Counted from the first letter of the stretch, positions 15,054-22,339 are shown. The stretch: DNA of 23,229 nt from an uncultured Microbacterium sp. (GCA_937988695.1 CALKHM010000132.1:1-23229); one strand, 5' to 3'. A program made the numbers and translations. Notes: a model not told the origin generated them from the sequence alone.

Positions 15054-18000
15054 GAGGCGCTCACCGGGCCGATCGTGTGGATGCGGCACAACCCGTGCGT
15101 GTGCTCGTCACGGCAGTGCTCCTCGTACGGCGCGACGAACTGCGCCGACCGCATCACGTCCACCGCAGCGTGCACGCGCTGCTCGAACGCCTGCCTCGCC
15201 CGGTCGTCCAACGGCGGCTGCCACGGCTCGGCGAACTCCTTGCTCTTGGCCTGCGGCCGCAGCACCAGCAGCTTCGCCCCGCCGGCCGCGTAGCCCTGCG
15301 TGCCGTCGATCACGCCCGTCTCGAACGCCAGCTGGTAGGCGGCCAGCTGCGGATTGTCCACGACCTTCGCATCGCTCTGCGGCTCGCTCTTGCCGGTCTT
15401 CAGGTCGACGATGACCACGCGGCCGTCGGCAGTCAGCTCCACCCGATCGATGTCGCCGCTGAGCACGGCGCCGTGCTCGGCATCCGCTGCGATCGAGATC
15501 GGAACCTCGAAGTGCCGCTCCGCATCGATCAGGCGGCCGCCGGCGGCGGCGAACCCCCGCAGATACACGGCCAGCCGCCGCACCAGGTCGCGCGCCTGCC
15601 GCCGCGTCGCCCGGTCGAGCCAGGGCGCCTCGAACTCGAGCTCGCCCCAGCGCTCTGTGACGAACTGCCACAATCGCTGCTCATCGGCGTCGCCGGCGTG
15701 CTCGAGCGCCGCGTGGACGATGGTCCCGAGGCCCGCCGTGGTGCTTCCCGCGTCACCGCCGAGGTCGCCGATGACCCAGTCCAGCTGGCACGTCTCCAGC
15801 GCCTGCAGCCGCGATGGCGACACGCGCACGTCCTCTCGGGCGAGGTCGCGCAGCGGCGCGGTCGAGGTGACAGGCGCGACGCCGTACCACTGCCCGGGGT
15901 CGGCGCCGGGAACACCGGCGGCCGCCAGCAGGGCGAGCTGCCCGGCCGCGTGCGCGGGCGTCGGCCCGCGCCGGTCGACGCGCGGCTCGGTCAGCGCGCG
16001 GCGATGCTGGGCGACCAGGCCCCGCAGCGTCAGCGGGTGGTCGGCCAGGCGACCCGTCGGCACCGGATCGGGGAGCAGCTCGAAGAATGCGCTCGGACCG
16101 GTGTCGTCATCGTCGACGGCGGTGACCACGACCCGCGACCTCGCCCGGGTCACGGCCCGGGCGAACAGCCGCAGCTCGTCGTGCAGCGCCTGACGGCGCC
16201 GGTCCAGCATGTCCTGCGCACCGCGCTCTCCCGGCGCGCGTCTGCCGGCCTCGGCCAGCCGCCACGTCTCCAGCAGGCTCCCCCGCAGCCGCGTGTTCGG
16301 CCAGACGCCCTCCTGCACGCCGGCGATCACGACCGTGTCGTACTCGACCCCCAACGCCGCCGCCGGGGTGAGCACGGCGATCCCCGTGCCGGTCTCGGCC
16401 GTCTCCAGGCGGTCCTCGGCGACGTCGCTGTGCAGGATGCCGCGCACGAACGTCATGGGCTTCTCCGATGCCGCATCGCGTCGCTCGCCGAATCGCTTGG
16501 CCGCCTGGAAGAGGGCGACCACGGCGTCGAGGTCGCGGTCGGCCTGCACCGCCACCGGCCCGTTCCCCCGCGCGGCCTGCGCCCACGTGCGGTCAAGGCC
16601 CGAGCTCTCCCAGACCGTCCACAGCAGCTCGTGGGCGGTCGCACCCTGCGCGAGCTGCTCGCCCACCCGCGCGACGGCCTTCGCGATCCGCGAGGCCCGG
16701 CGTGCCTCGCGCAGATCGACCAGGTCGAACTCGACGGGATGCCGCGCCGCCGACAGCAGCAGTTCCTTGCCCGTTCGTTCCCCGCCCGCGCGCAGCTCCT
16801 CGTGCCGCAGCGCGGTGCGCAGACGTCGCAGCTGCACGGCGTCGAAGCCACCGACGACCCCGAGCAGCACGTCCTCAAGCGCGGCAGCCGCCCACTCCTG
16901 CGGATCGGTGGCCGCCAGCTCGACGACGTGCAACAGGTCCTGCACCGGGCGCAGCGCCCCCAGGGGTCGACCCGGTCCTGCCGCCCGCGCGGGCACCTCC
17001 CGCGCCGACAGCTCGGCCTCCAGCGCGGCCACCTGACGCGTGTCATGGGCGATCACCGCGCAGGCGTCCCATGGCACGCCATCGAGGAGGTGACGCTCAC
17101 GCAGCAACCGCGCGATCACGTCGTACTCCTCGGCGGCCGAGCGCACGGTCATCACCTGCACCGCGCCGTCGTCGGGCGCCCCGGTGGGCGGGCGGCGGTG
17201 TGCGACGCCACCCGACGTGCCGATGCGCTCGATGACGGTGCGCGCGAGGTCCGTCAGCCGCGCGGGAGCACGGTGCGGCACGTCCAGCACGTGGGCGCTC
17301 GCCAGTGCGCCACGCAGCCGGGCGAAGTTCTCCGGCGTGGCCCCACGGAACGCACCGGTGGCCACATCCGGGTCTCCGAACGCCAGCACGGCGATGCCGC
17401 GCGCATGACACGCCTCCAGCAGCTCGACGCCGCCGAGGGTCAGCTCCTGCGCGTCGTCGACGAGGATCGTGCGCAGCCGGGAGAACCCGCCCAGCGCCGC
17501 GTCGTCGGCCGTTCGCACGAGGCCCACCGCCTCGCGGACGAGCCCCGCTGCATCACGGTACGCCCCGCGCATGTCGGCACGCACCTGCAGGTACTCGGTG
17601 AAGAACGACGCCAGCGCTCCCCAGGTCTCGACACCGTCGCGCGCACCCCACGAGCGCAGCAGGCCGGGCTCGACGCCGAGCGTCGTGCACTCCGCCAGAA
17701 ACGCGCGCACCTCGCTGCGGAACCCCTTCGTCGCGCGCACGTCGGCCGACAGCCATGCCGGCCATCGCCCGAGGCCGGATGCCTCATCCTGCGCATCGCC
17801 GTCGAGCAGATCATGGATCAGCTGGTCTTCGTCGCCGCCGGTGAGCAGCCGCGGCGGCTCACCGCCGGCGTGCACCTGGGCGCCGCGCACGAGCCGGAAC
17901 GCGAACGAGGCCACCGAGTGCGCAAGCGCCCCTGCGGTGGCCCGCCGCACGGCCAGGCCGAGCCGATCGCGCAGCACCGTGGCCGTCGGCCGACTGGGCG

Positions 18001-18202
18001 TGAGCACGAGCAGGCGCTCGGCGTCCACGCCCGTCGCCACAAGCGCCTGCACCCGCGCCACCAGGGTCGCCGTCTTGCCCGTCCCCGGAGCTCCGGCCAC
18101 GGTGCCCGAGGCGTCGAGCGGCAGGTCGACGATCGCGCGCTGCGCGCGATCGAGGGCGAGCGCGGCCGTGGTGGCGGCCGGCATCCGGGTGCTGCTGTCC
18201 AT
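15050..18202 (-). CDS. adnA: AdnA-like helicase-nuclease subunit (RecB-like DSB resection)
   Basis: The 1050-residue partner of AdnB has a more divergent motor. Walker A is intact (GAPGTGKT, 37-44), but motif II reads ILVDDAQEL (246-254), motif III AFGDPDVATGAFRG lacks the usual Gln, and motif VI is ARAVTRARSRVVV. The C-terminal nuclease is complete: H830 (GTIVHAALEH), D919 (SGDIDRVEL), D933 and K935 (IVDLKTGK) and Q952/Y956 (PQLAAYQ). C805 (LETCQLDW) with C1030 and C1039 in the last 25 residues recalls the Cys set that holds an Fe-S cluster in AddB/AdnA-type nucleases, but only three of four Cys are seen. The ATG at 18202 has AGGA very close; an in-frame ATG six codons on is an alternative. 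Its stop overlaps adnB, so the two are coupled. Confidence 0.93.
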   Translation of the reverse strand: MDSSTRMPAATTAALALDRAQRAIVDLPLDASGTVAGAPGTGKTATLVARVQALVATGVDAERLLVLTPSRPTATVLRDRLGLAVRRATAGALAHSVASFAFRLVRGAQVHAGGEPPRLLTGGDEDQLIHDLLDGDAQDEASGLGRWPAWLSADVRATKGFRSEVRAFLAECTTLGVEPGLLRSWGARDGVETWGALASFFTEYLQVRADMRGAYRDAAGLVREAVGLVRTADDAALGGFSRLRTILVDDAQELTLGGVELLEACHARGIAVLAFGDPDVATGAFRGATPENFARLRGALASAHVLDVPHRAPARLTDLARTVIERIGTSGGVAHRRPPTGAPDDGAVQVMTVRSAAEEYDVIARLLRERHLLDGVPWDACAVIAHDTRQVAALEAELSAREVPARAAGPGRPLGALRPVQDLLHVVELAATDPQEWAAAALEDVLLGVVGGFDAVQLRRLRTALRHEELRAGGERTGKELLLSAARHPVEFDLVDLREARRASRIAKAVARVGEQLAQGATAHELLWTVWESSGLDRTWAQAARGNGPVAVQADRDLDAVVALFQAAKRFGERRDAASEKPMTFVRGILHSDVAEDRLETAETGTGIAVLTPAAALGVEYDTVVIAGVQEGVWPNTRLRGSLLETWRLAEAGRRAPGERGAQDMLDRRRQALHDELRLFARAVTRARSRVVVTAVDDDDTGPSAFFELLPDPVPTGRLADHPLTLRGLVAQHRRALTEPRVDRRGPTPAHAAGQLALLAAAGVPGADPGQWYGVAPVTSTAPLRDLAREDVRVSPSRLQALETCQLDWVIGDLGGDAGSTTAGLGTIVHAALEHAGDADEQRLWQFVTERWGELEFEAPWLDRATRRQARDLVRRLAVYLRGFAAAGGRLIDAERHFEVPISIAADAEHGAVLSGDIDRVELTADGRVVIVDLKTGKSEPQSDAKVVDNPQLAAYQLAFETGVIDGTQGYAAGGAKLLVLRPQAKSKEFAEPWQPPLDDRARQAFEQRVHAAVDVMRSAQFVAPYEEHCRDEHTHGLCRIHTIGPVSAS
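18130..18152. repeat. 23-bp near-perfect palindrome inside the adnA 5' coding region
   Basis: CGATCGCGCGC (18130-18140) and GCGCGCGATCG (18142-18152) are exact reverse complements separated by a single T. It lies about 50 nt inside the adnA start and encodes residues around DRAQRAIVD. It could be chance in GC-rich coding DNA, an mRNA hairpin, or a dyad for a DNA-binding protein. Confidence 0.6.
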
Positions 18203-18211
18203 CGTCCTGCC

Positions 18212-18217
18212 ACGCTA
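18212..18217 (-). promoter_or_regulatory. Putative -10 element (TAGCGT) for adnAB
   Basis: On the minus strand TAGCGT ends nine bases before the adnA ATG at 18202, predicting a very short leader of only two or three bases. It sits in the 143-bp divergent region shared with the DUF3107 gene. No -35 match is evident. Confidence 0.4.
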
Positions 18218-18298
18218 GCGTCTCGCACCGACACCGCCCGGTCGCCGGCGTTCGCGCACAGCGTGCGCACCCTCGGGCGGGTGCCCGCGCGGGTGCCG

Positions 18299-18304
18299 TA
18301 GAGT
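18299..18304 (+). promoter_or_regulatory. Putative -10 element (TAGAGT) for the DUF3107 pair
   Basis: TAGAGT fits TANNNT and lies 41 nt upstream of the GTG at 18346, leaving a leader of about 35 nt with the GAAAGG ribosome-binding site at 18331-18336. Confidence 0.4.
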
Positions 18305-18345
18305 CGTGGATATCCGTACCGCACGGCACAGAAAGGCAGTGATCC

Positions 18346-18570
18346 GTGGAGATCCGCATCGGCATCGTGAACACCGGACGAGAGCTCAACTTCGAGACCG
18401 ACGAGACCCCGGACGCCGTGCGCACCGCGGTGACCTCGGCTCTGGAGTCCTCCGCCACGCATGTGAGCTTCACCGATGCGAAGGGCAACGCGTTCATCGT
18501 GCCGACCGCCGTCCTGGCCTACGTGGAGCTGGGCACCGAGGACGTGCGCAAGGTGGGCTTCGTCGCCTGA
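18346..18570 (+). CDS. DUF3107 family small protein (TB9.4-like)
   Basis: The 74-residue protein begins MEIRIGIVNTGRELNFETD and continues with an amphipathic helix (DAVRTAVTSALES) and strands FTDAKGNAFIVP and YVELG, ending KVGFVA. This matches DUF3107, a small actinobacterial family that includes mycobacterial TB9.4 (Rv3208A). The usual family length is about 70-90 residues, so it appears complete. It has no membrane segment or Cys and is probably a cytoplasmic alpha/beta protein of unknown function. The GTG start has GAAAGG nine bases upstream. Its TGA overlaps the ATG of the next gene (TGATG), so the two are coupled. In actinobacteria it lies near adnAB and rhlE, as here. Confidence 0.93.
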   Translation: MEIRIGIVNTGRELNFETDETPDAVRTAVTSALESSATHVSFTDAKGNAFIVPTAVLAYVELGTEDVRKVGFVA

Positions 18571-18860
18571 TGGAGATCGTCCTGGCCCTCATCTACGGTG
18601 CCGCGGTCGGTGCGCTCGCGCATTTCACGCTGCCACGACGCGACACGCGCGGCGTGGCGCTGGCGCCGATGGTGGGCGCCGTGGCCGGCGGCGGGATCTG
18701 GACGCTGTTGACCTGGGCCGGTCTTTCCACGGCGAACCTGTGGCTGTGGCTGGCGGCCGTGGTGGTCCCCGCCCTCGCCGTCTACGTGCTGCTGCCGGTG
18801 CTCGCCTGGGTACGCGACGCACACGACGACCGCGAGCGTGAACGACTGCGCATCTCCTGA
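18570..18860 (+). CDS. Small three-helix membrane protein, function unknown
   Basis: The 96-residue product has three predicted membrane segments: MEIVLALIYGAAVGALAHFT (1-20), about 29-49 (ALAPMVGAVAGGGIWTLLTWA) and about 56-80 (NLWLWLAAVVVPALAVYVLL). It ends with a charged tail, RDAHDDRERERLRIS. The ATG overlaps the DUF3107 stop, and no separate ribosome-binding site is needed. I do not recognise a named family. The tight coupling to a small soluble protein suggests they are made together. The stop lies 12 bases from the stop of the convergent ferritin-like gene, with no terminator between them. Confidence 0.8.
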   Translation: MEIVLALIYGAAVGALAHFTLPRRDTRGVALAPMVGAVAGGGIWTLLTWAGLSTANLWLWLAAVVVPALAVYVLLPVLAWVRDAHDDRERERLRIS

Positions 18861-18872
18861 GGCGCGTCGCGG

Positions 18873-19586
18873 TCAGGCGGTCAGCCCCATCGCCTGCATC
18901 CGTCGTGCATGGGCGGCCAGCAGCTCGGTGAACACCGGCTCGACCTGCTCGGTGGCAGCGGCATCCAGCATCCGCTCACGCAACGCGCCGCGCGCGATCA
19001 GGATCGTGTCGCCCACCAGCCGGCGCCCCCACATCGCCAGCAGCGAGCGCAGCTCATCGTCGACCACGATCGCCTCGGCCACCAGGTCGACGATGGCCTG
19101 CCGGTCGTCGTCGGCCTGCAGGATGCGTGCGACCTGCGCCCCGGTCTCGCCGTAGCTGTGCGAGAGCACATCGTAGAAGTCGTCGAGCATGCCCGCCGTG
19201 ATGTGCACGGACAGCATGGTCTCGTGGCGGCGCACGCCGTGCGTGGCCGCGCGGAAGGCGTCCAGCGGCTCGCGGAACGGGAGCATCAGGGCGGTCGGAT
19301 CGCCCTCGCGCGCGCGGATGACGGCCACGATCTCGCGGTGTTTGGTCAGCGCCGCGCCGGCGGCCTTCGACAGCGCCTCCTTGTGAGCGAGGTCGGGCGT
19401 GGCGGCGATCAGCTCGCTGAGCGTCTCGAAGAACCCCAGCTGCAGATAGGCCGCCTGTCCGAGGAAGGTGTCCACATCGGGGGCCAGGGCCTCGAACGCG
19501 ACACGGATCGCATCGCCCTGTTCGCCGTGCGAGCGCAGCCGCAGGACCCGCGCCGTGGGCCGACGCCGCTTGAACCACCCGAACAC
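18873..19586 (-). CDS. Ferritin-like fold protein (MiaE-like / Rv3210c type)
   Basis: The 237-residue, almost wholly helical protein resembles the actinobacterial ferritin-like fold proteins annotated near tRNA-(ms2io6A)-hydroxylase (MiaE). The N-terminus is basic (MFGWFKRRRP). Helices follow around AAYLQLGFFETLSELIAA (45-62), KEALSKAAGAALTKHREIVAVIRA (69-92), HETMLSVHITAGMLDDFYDVLSH (121-143) and EAIVVDDELRSLLAMWGRRLVGD (171-193). E54, E85, E122, D135 and D136 are candidate metal ligands, but I do not see the exact spacing of a di-iron site, so enzymatic activity is uncertain. There is no ribosome-binding site. The GTG at 19586 lies seven bases after TAGGCT, suggesting a leaderless message. 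The gene is divergent from rhlE, as in mycobacteria. Confidence 0.82.
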   Translation of the reverse strand: MFGWFKRRRPTARVLRLRSHGEQGDAIRVAFEALAPDVDTFLGQAAYLQLGFFETLSELIAATPDLAHKEALSKAAGAALTKHREIVAVIRAREGDPTALMLPFREPLDAFRAATHGVRRHETMLSVHITAGMLDDFYDVLSHSYGETGAQVARILQADDDRQAIVDLVAEAIVVDDELRSLLAMWGRRLVGDTILIARGALRERMLDAAATEQVEPVFTELLAAHARRMQAMGLTA

Positions 19587-19593
19587 GCGTTAC

Positions 19594-19599
19594 AGCCTA
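19594..19599 (-). promoter_or_regulatory. Putative leaderless -10 element (TAGGCT) for the ferritin-like gene
   Basis: On the minus strand TAGGCT is followed by GTAACGC (7 nt) and then GTG at 19586. No Shine-Dalgarno is present, so transcription starting at the GTG itself is the simplest reading. Confidence 0.5.
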
Positions 19600-19650
19600 C
19601 GGCCCGGGCCCGCGTCGGCGTGCGACGTCGAGCGTGACCGGCGGCTCGGG

Positions 19651-19656
19651 TAGACT
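19651..19656 (+). promoter_or_regulatory. Putative -10 element (TAGACT) for rhlE
   Basis: TAGACT fits TANNNT. It would start transcription near 19663, producing a leader of about 105 nt before the rhlE GTG. That leader contains the hairpin at 19664-19684 and the short ORF at 19702-19773. No strong -35 hexamer is seen. Confidence 0.45.
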
Positions 19657-19663
19657 CGAACGC

Positions 19664-19684
19664 GTCCCGACGCTGGATCGGGAC
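19664..19684 (+). other. 5' UTR hairpin upstream of rhlE
   Basis: GTCCCGA (19664-19670) and TCGGGAC (19678-19684) form a perfect 7-bp stem with loop CGCTGGA. It would be the very 5' end of the transcript predicted from the TAGACT box. Weaker stems follow: AAGGG/CCCTT at 19706-19721, inside the uORF, and CCTG/CAGG near 19745-19760, just before the rhlE start. The hairpin could stabilise the mRNA or take part in regulation. Confidence 0.5.
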
Positions 19685-19701
19685 CCCGCGCCTGGCAGAC
19701 G

Positions 19702-19773
19702 ATGAAAGGGCGTGGACCCTTCGCACGGCGGCTTTCCGGCTGCCCTGACATCAGACAGGCACACACATCGTGA
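19702..19773 (+). CDS. Short leader ORF (23 codons) overlapping the rhlE start
   Basis: ATG at 19702 opens a 23-codon frame starting MKGRGPFARRL and ending RQAHTS. Its TGA (19771-19773) overlaps the rhlE GTG (19770-19772) in a GTGA arrangement. The peptide is basic, with five Arg or Lys among its first eleven residues. rhlE has only a weak CAGG about 10 nt upstream, so ribosomes ending this ORF could reinitiate on rhlE. The uORF itself has no strong ribosome-binding site, which lowers confidence. Whether the peptide sequence matters is unknown. Confidence 0.4.
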   Translation: MKGRGPFARRLSGCPDIRQAHTS

Positions 19774-21266
19774 CGACATTCGCCGACCTCGGCGTGGATC
19801 AGGACATCGCCGAGGCGCTGTCCGCGCGCGGCATCATCGATGCCTTCCCCATTCAGGAGCAGACCATTCCGCTGAGCCTTCCCGGGCAGGACATCATCGG
19901 GCAGGCCAAGACCGGAACGGGCAAGACGTTCGGCTTCGGCATCCCCGTGGTCCAGCGCTTGGGCGCCGACCCCGAGCCGGGCGTGAAGGCCCTCGTGGTG
20001 GTTCCCACCCGGGAGCTGGCAGTGCAGGTGTACGAAGACATCGACATGCTCACCTCTCATCGCTCCACGAGCGTGGTGGCGATCTACGGCGGCAAGGCGT
20101 ACGAGGGGCAGATCGAGCAGCTGCGCGCGGGCGCCCAGATCGTGGTGGGGACCCCTGGCCGTCTCATCGACCTGGCCGGTCAGCGCCTGCTCGACCTCTC
20201 GCACGCGACCGAGGTCGTGCTCGACGAGGCCGACAAGATGCTCGACCTCGGATTCCTGCCCGACATCGAGAAGATCTTCCAGAAGCTGCCCGCCGTGCGG
20301 CACACCCAGCTGTTCTCGGCGACGATGCCCGGCCCGATCGTGGCCCTCGCCCGCCGGTTCATGTCGGGCCCGATCCACATCCGGGCCTCCGAGCCCGACG
20401 AGGGCATCGCACAGGCCAACATCCGCCACCTGGTCTACCGCGCGCACGCGCTGGACAAGGACGAGGTCATCGCCCGCATCCTGCAGGCCACCGGCCGCGG
20501 CAAGACCGTGATCTTCACGCGCACCAAGCGCGCCGCGCAGAAGCTCGTCGACGAGCTGAGCGACCGCGGCTTCAATGCGGGCGCCGTCCACGGCGACATG
20601 AGCCAGGAGGCGCGCGAGCGCTCCATGGCGGCGTTCAAGGCGGGCAAGCGCGATGTCCTCATCGCGACCGATGTCGCCGCCCGCGGCATCGACGTCGACG
20701 ACGTGACGCACGTCATCAACCACACCATCCCCGACGACGAGAAGAACTATCTGCACCGGGTGGGCCGCACCGGCCGCGCCGGCAAGACCGGCATCGCCGT
20801 CACGTTCGTGGACTGGGAAGACCTGCACAAGTGGGCGCTGATCAACCGCGCGCTCGAGTTCGGCCAGCCCGAGCCGGTAGAGACCTACTCGTCGAGCCCG
20901 CACCTGTACGCCGACCTCGACATCCCCGAAGGCACGAAGGGGCGCATCGCCACCGCGCCGCGCACGCAGTCGGTGAAGACCCAGAAGGCCCCCGGGCGCG
21001 CGGCGGATGCCGCAACCGACGGCGAGGGCGGCACCCGCCGCCGGCGTCGGCGGCGCTCTGGCACCGAACGCGTGGGCGCCACGTTCGAGGATCAGGCGGC
21101 GGGTGCCGACCAGGAGTCGGCGGATGCCGGGGTCGACGCGTCGGCCGACGGCGCCGGCACACACGACGGCGCCGGTCGCGAGCACCACGATGGCAAGCCC
21201 GCCGCCGCCCGCCGCCGCCGTCGCCGGCGGCGCTCGGGCGCGGGTTCCCCCACGCCCGGCGCGTAG
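19770..21266 (+). CDS. rhlE: DEAD-box ATP-dependent RNA helicase (RhlE-type)
   Basis: The 498-residue protein has all DEAD-box motifs: F5 and the Q motif around PIQEQTIPLSL (27-37), AKTGTGKT (46-53, motif I), PTREL (79-83, Ia), TPGR (128-131, Ib), DEAD (152-155, II), SAT (183-185, III), IFTRTK (248-253, IV), ATDVAARGIDV (299-309, V) and HRVGRTGRAG (329-338, VI). It should remodel RNA duplexes, for example in rRNA maturation or cold response. After the core (about residue 370) comes a low-complexity tail with two Arg clusters (423-429 and 481-488) around an acidic Asp/Gly/Ala linker, an RNA-binding extension common in actinobacterial RhlE. The GTG start is supported by the family opening MTTFADLGV and by the uORF overlap. 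It is convergent with the PHP gene. Confidence 0.95.
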   Translation: MTTFADLGVDQDIAEALSARGIIDAFPIQEQTIPLSLPGQDIIGQAKTGTGKTFGFGIPVVQRLGADPEPGVKALVVVPTRELAVQVYEDIDMLTSHRSTSVVAIYGGKAYEGQIEQLRAGAQIVVGTPGRLIDLAGQRLLDLSHATEVVLDEADKMLDLGFLPDIEKIFQKLPAVRHTQLFSATMPGPIVALARRFMSGPIHIRASEPDEGIAQANIRHLVYRAHALDKDEVIARILQATGRGKTVIFTRTKRAAQKLVDELSDRGFNAGAVHGDMSQEARERSMAAFKAGKRDVLIATDVAARGIDVDDVTHVINHTIPDDEKNYLHRVGRTGRAGKTGIAVTFVDWEDLHKWALINRALEFGQPEPVETYSSSPHLYADLDIPEGTKGRIATAPRTQSVKTQKAPGRAADAATDGEGGTRRRRRRRSGTERVGATFEDQAAGADQESADAGVDASADGAGTHDGAGREHHDGKPAAARRRRRRRRSGAGSPTPGA

Positions 21267-21356
21267 CCGGCTACGTCCGGCGCTCAGTCGGCCAGGTCCG
21301 GCGCGTAGCCGTCACCCGTACCACGCCTGCCGAGCGCAGACGGGAGTCGCGCATAG
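21256..21356. repeat. Repeats of the rhlE stop region
   Basis: CCGGCGCGTAGCCG, which includes the rhlE TAG, occurs at 21256-21269 and again exactly at 21298-21311. A degenerate copy (GCGCATAGCCGG) starts at 21349. The three TAG codons (21264, 21306, 21354) are all in the rhlE frame. The first copy also contains the perfect 14-bp palindrome CGTAGCCGGCTACG (21262-21275). Confidence 0.7.
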
Positions 21357-21489
21357 CCGGGCGTCGCGCGTAAGCGGGAGTCGCGCGTAAGCGGGAGTCG
21401 CGCGTAAGCGGGAGTCGCGTGCAGACGGGAGTCGCGCGGCCGTCACGCGTAGACGGGAGTCGCGCGCGGCCGTCACGCGTAGACGGGAG
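21336..21489. repeat. Degenerate tandem repeat array between rhlE and the PHP gene
   Basis: Three perfect copies of GCGTAAGCGGGAGTCGC sit head to tail at 21368-21384, 21385-21401 and 21402-21418. They are flanked by variants at 21336-21350, 21351-21367 and 21419-21435. To the right, a 26-bp sequence is perfectly repeated at 21434-21459 and 21464-21489. The second copy contains the stop codon and last codons of the minus-strand PHP gene (stop 21475-21473), so the array appears built from that gene's 3' end. There are no spacers of CRISPR type, and no gene in the 206-base gap. Confidence 0.85.
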
Positions 21490-22333
21490 CGGTTCCGGTG
21501 CCACGGTCGATGATGCGCTGCACCATCGCATCGGTCGTGGTGTGCTCTCCGGGAAGGTTGGGCTTGCCCGCCCCGTGGTAGTCGCTGGAGCCGGTAACGA
21601 TCAGGTCGCGCTCGGCGACCAGGCCCCGCAGCATCCGCACGCCGTCTGCACGGTTCTCCCGGTGACCGAGCTCGAAGCCGGCAAGGCCGGCATCCAGCAT
21701 CCCCTGCAGCACGCGGCCGGGGAGCACGCCCGCGCGCCCGGCGGGATGCGCGACGATTGGCACTCCCCCGGCCCCGGCGACCAGCCGCACCGCGGTGACC
21801 GGGTCGGGCGCGTACAGTGCCACGTAGTAGTCACCGCGGGGGTTGAGGATGCCGGCGAAGGCCTCCCCGCGGTCGTGCACGTGGCCCTTGGCCACCAGGG
21901 CGTCGGCGATGTGGGGGCGTCCCACGGTGGCGCCCTCACGCGTGTGCGCGAGGATGTCCTGCCAGGTCAGGTCATAGTCGCGCGCGATCCGCTCGGCCAT
22001 GGTGTGCGCACGGTCCAGGCGCGAGGAGCGGATGCGCGACAGCTCGCCGCGCAGCGGAGCGTCGTCGGGGTCGGGCAGGTACGCCAGCACGTGTACGCTG
22101 CGGCCGCCGTACCGCGCCGACATCTCCATGCCCGGCAGAAACGTCATGCCCAGCGACGTCGCCGCGGCCCCCGCCTCGACCCAGCCCTCCGTGGTGTCGT
22201 GGTCGGTCAGGGCGGCGGTGCGGATGCCATGCTCGTAGGCGGCGCGCATCACCTCGGCCGGCGGCTGTGTGCCGTCCGAGCGCTCCGAGTGCAGGTGCAG
22301 ATCGCTCGGGCCCCGGAAGGTGGACGACGTCAT
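21473..22333 (-). CDS. PHP-domain metal-dependent phosphoesterase (TrpH/YciV-like)
   Basis: The 286-residue protein carries the PHP metal ligands in order: D11-L-H13-L-H15 (PSDLHLHSERSDGT), D44-H45 in ALTDHDTTEG, E70 (PGMEMS), H81 (SVHVLAY), H141 (GRPHIAD), H196 (PIVAHPAG), and D251-Y-H253 (GSSDYHG). In E. coli the TrpH/YciV relative (RNase AM) acts on 3',5'-nucleoside bisphosphates and RNA 5' ends, and a phosphoesterase on nucleotides or short RNA is the best inference here. Two ATGs are adjacent. The one at 22333 is chosen because TACTCT lies exactly six bases before it and there is no ribosome-binding site. The 3' end lies within a tandem repeat array. It is convergent with rhlE and divergent from the endonuclease-like gene. 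Confidence 0.9.
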   Translation of the reverse strand: MTSSTFRGPSDLHLHSERSDGTQPPAEVMRAAYEHGIRTAALTDHDTTEGWVEAGAAATSLGMTFLPGMEMSARYGGRSVHVLAYLPDPDDAPLRGELSRIRSSRLDRAHTMAERIARDYDLTWQDILAHTREGATVGRPHIADALVAKGHVHDRGEAFAGILNPRGDYYVALYAPDPVTAVRLVAGAGGVPIVAHPAGRAGVLPGRVLQGMLDAGLAGFELGHRENRADGVRMLRGLVAERDLIVTGSSDYHGAGKPNLPGEHTTTDAMVQRIIDRGTGTAPVYA

Positions 22334-22339
22334 CATCCG

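Noticed and set aside
7808..18202. A novel defence system built from three helicases and two nuclease domains
   Set aside because: UvrD2 and AdnA/AdnB are recognisable housekeeping repair proteins in their usual actinobacterial neighbourhood. There is no accessory-gene signature or compositional shift.
15041..18301. A very long plus-strand open frame antisense to adnA (over 1000 codons), and similar ones opposite UPF0182 (2562-4082), uvrD2/nudC (7898-11020) and adnB (13407-15293)
   Set aside because: High-GC coding DNA leaves the antisense frame open by codon bias. The products are Arg/His/Gln/Gly-rich with no domain motifs, while the opposite strand encodes complete helicase or membrane families.
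19640..19684. tRNA-like T-loop (TTCGAGTCT) on the minus strand next to rhlE
   Set aside because: No acceptor, D or anticodon stems can be built around it, and the T-stem bases do not pair. The same bases include the likely TAGACT -10 box.
21336..21489. CRISPR-like short direct repeats
   Set aside because: Units are directly adjacent with no spacers, vary in sequence and length, and derive from flanking gene ends. No cas genes are present.
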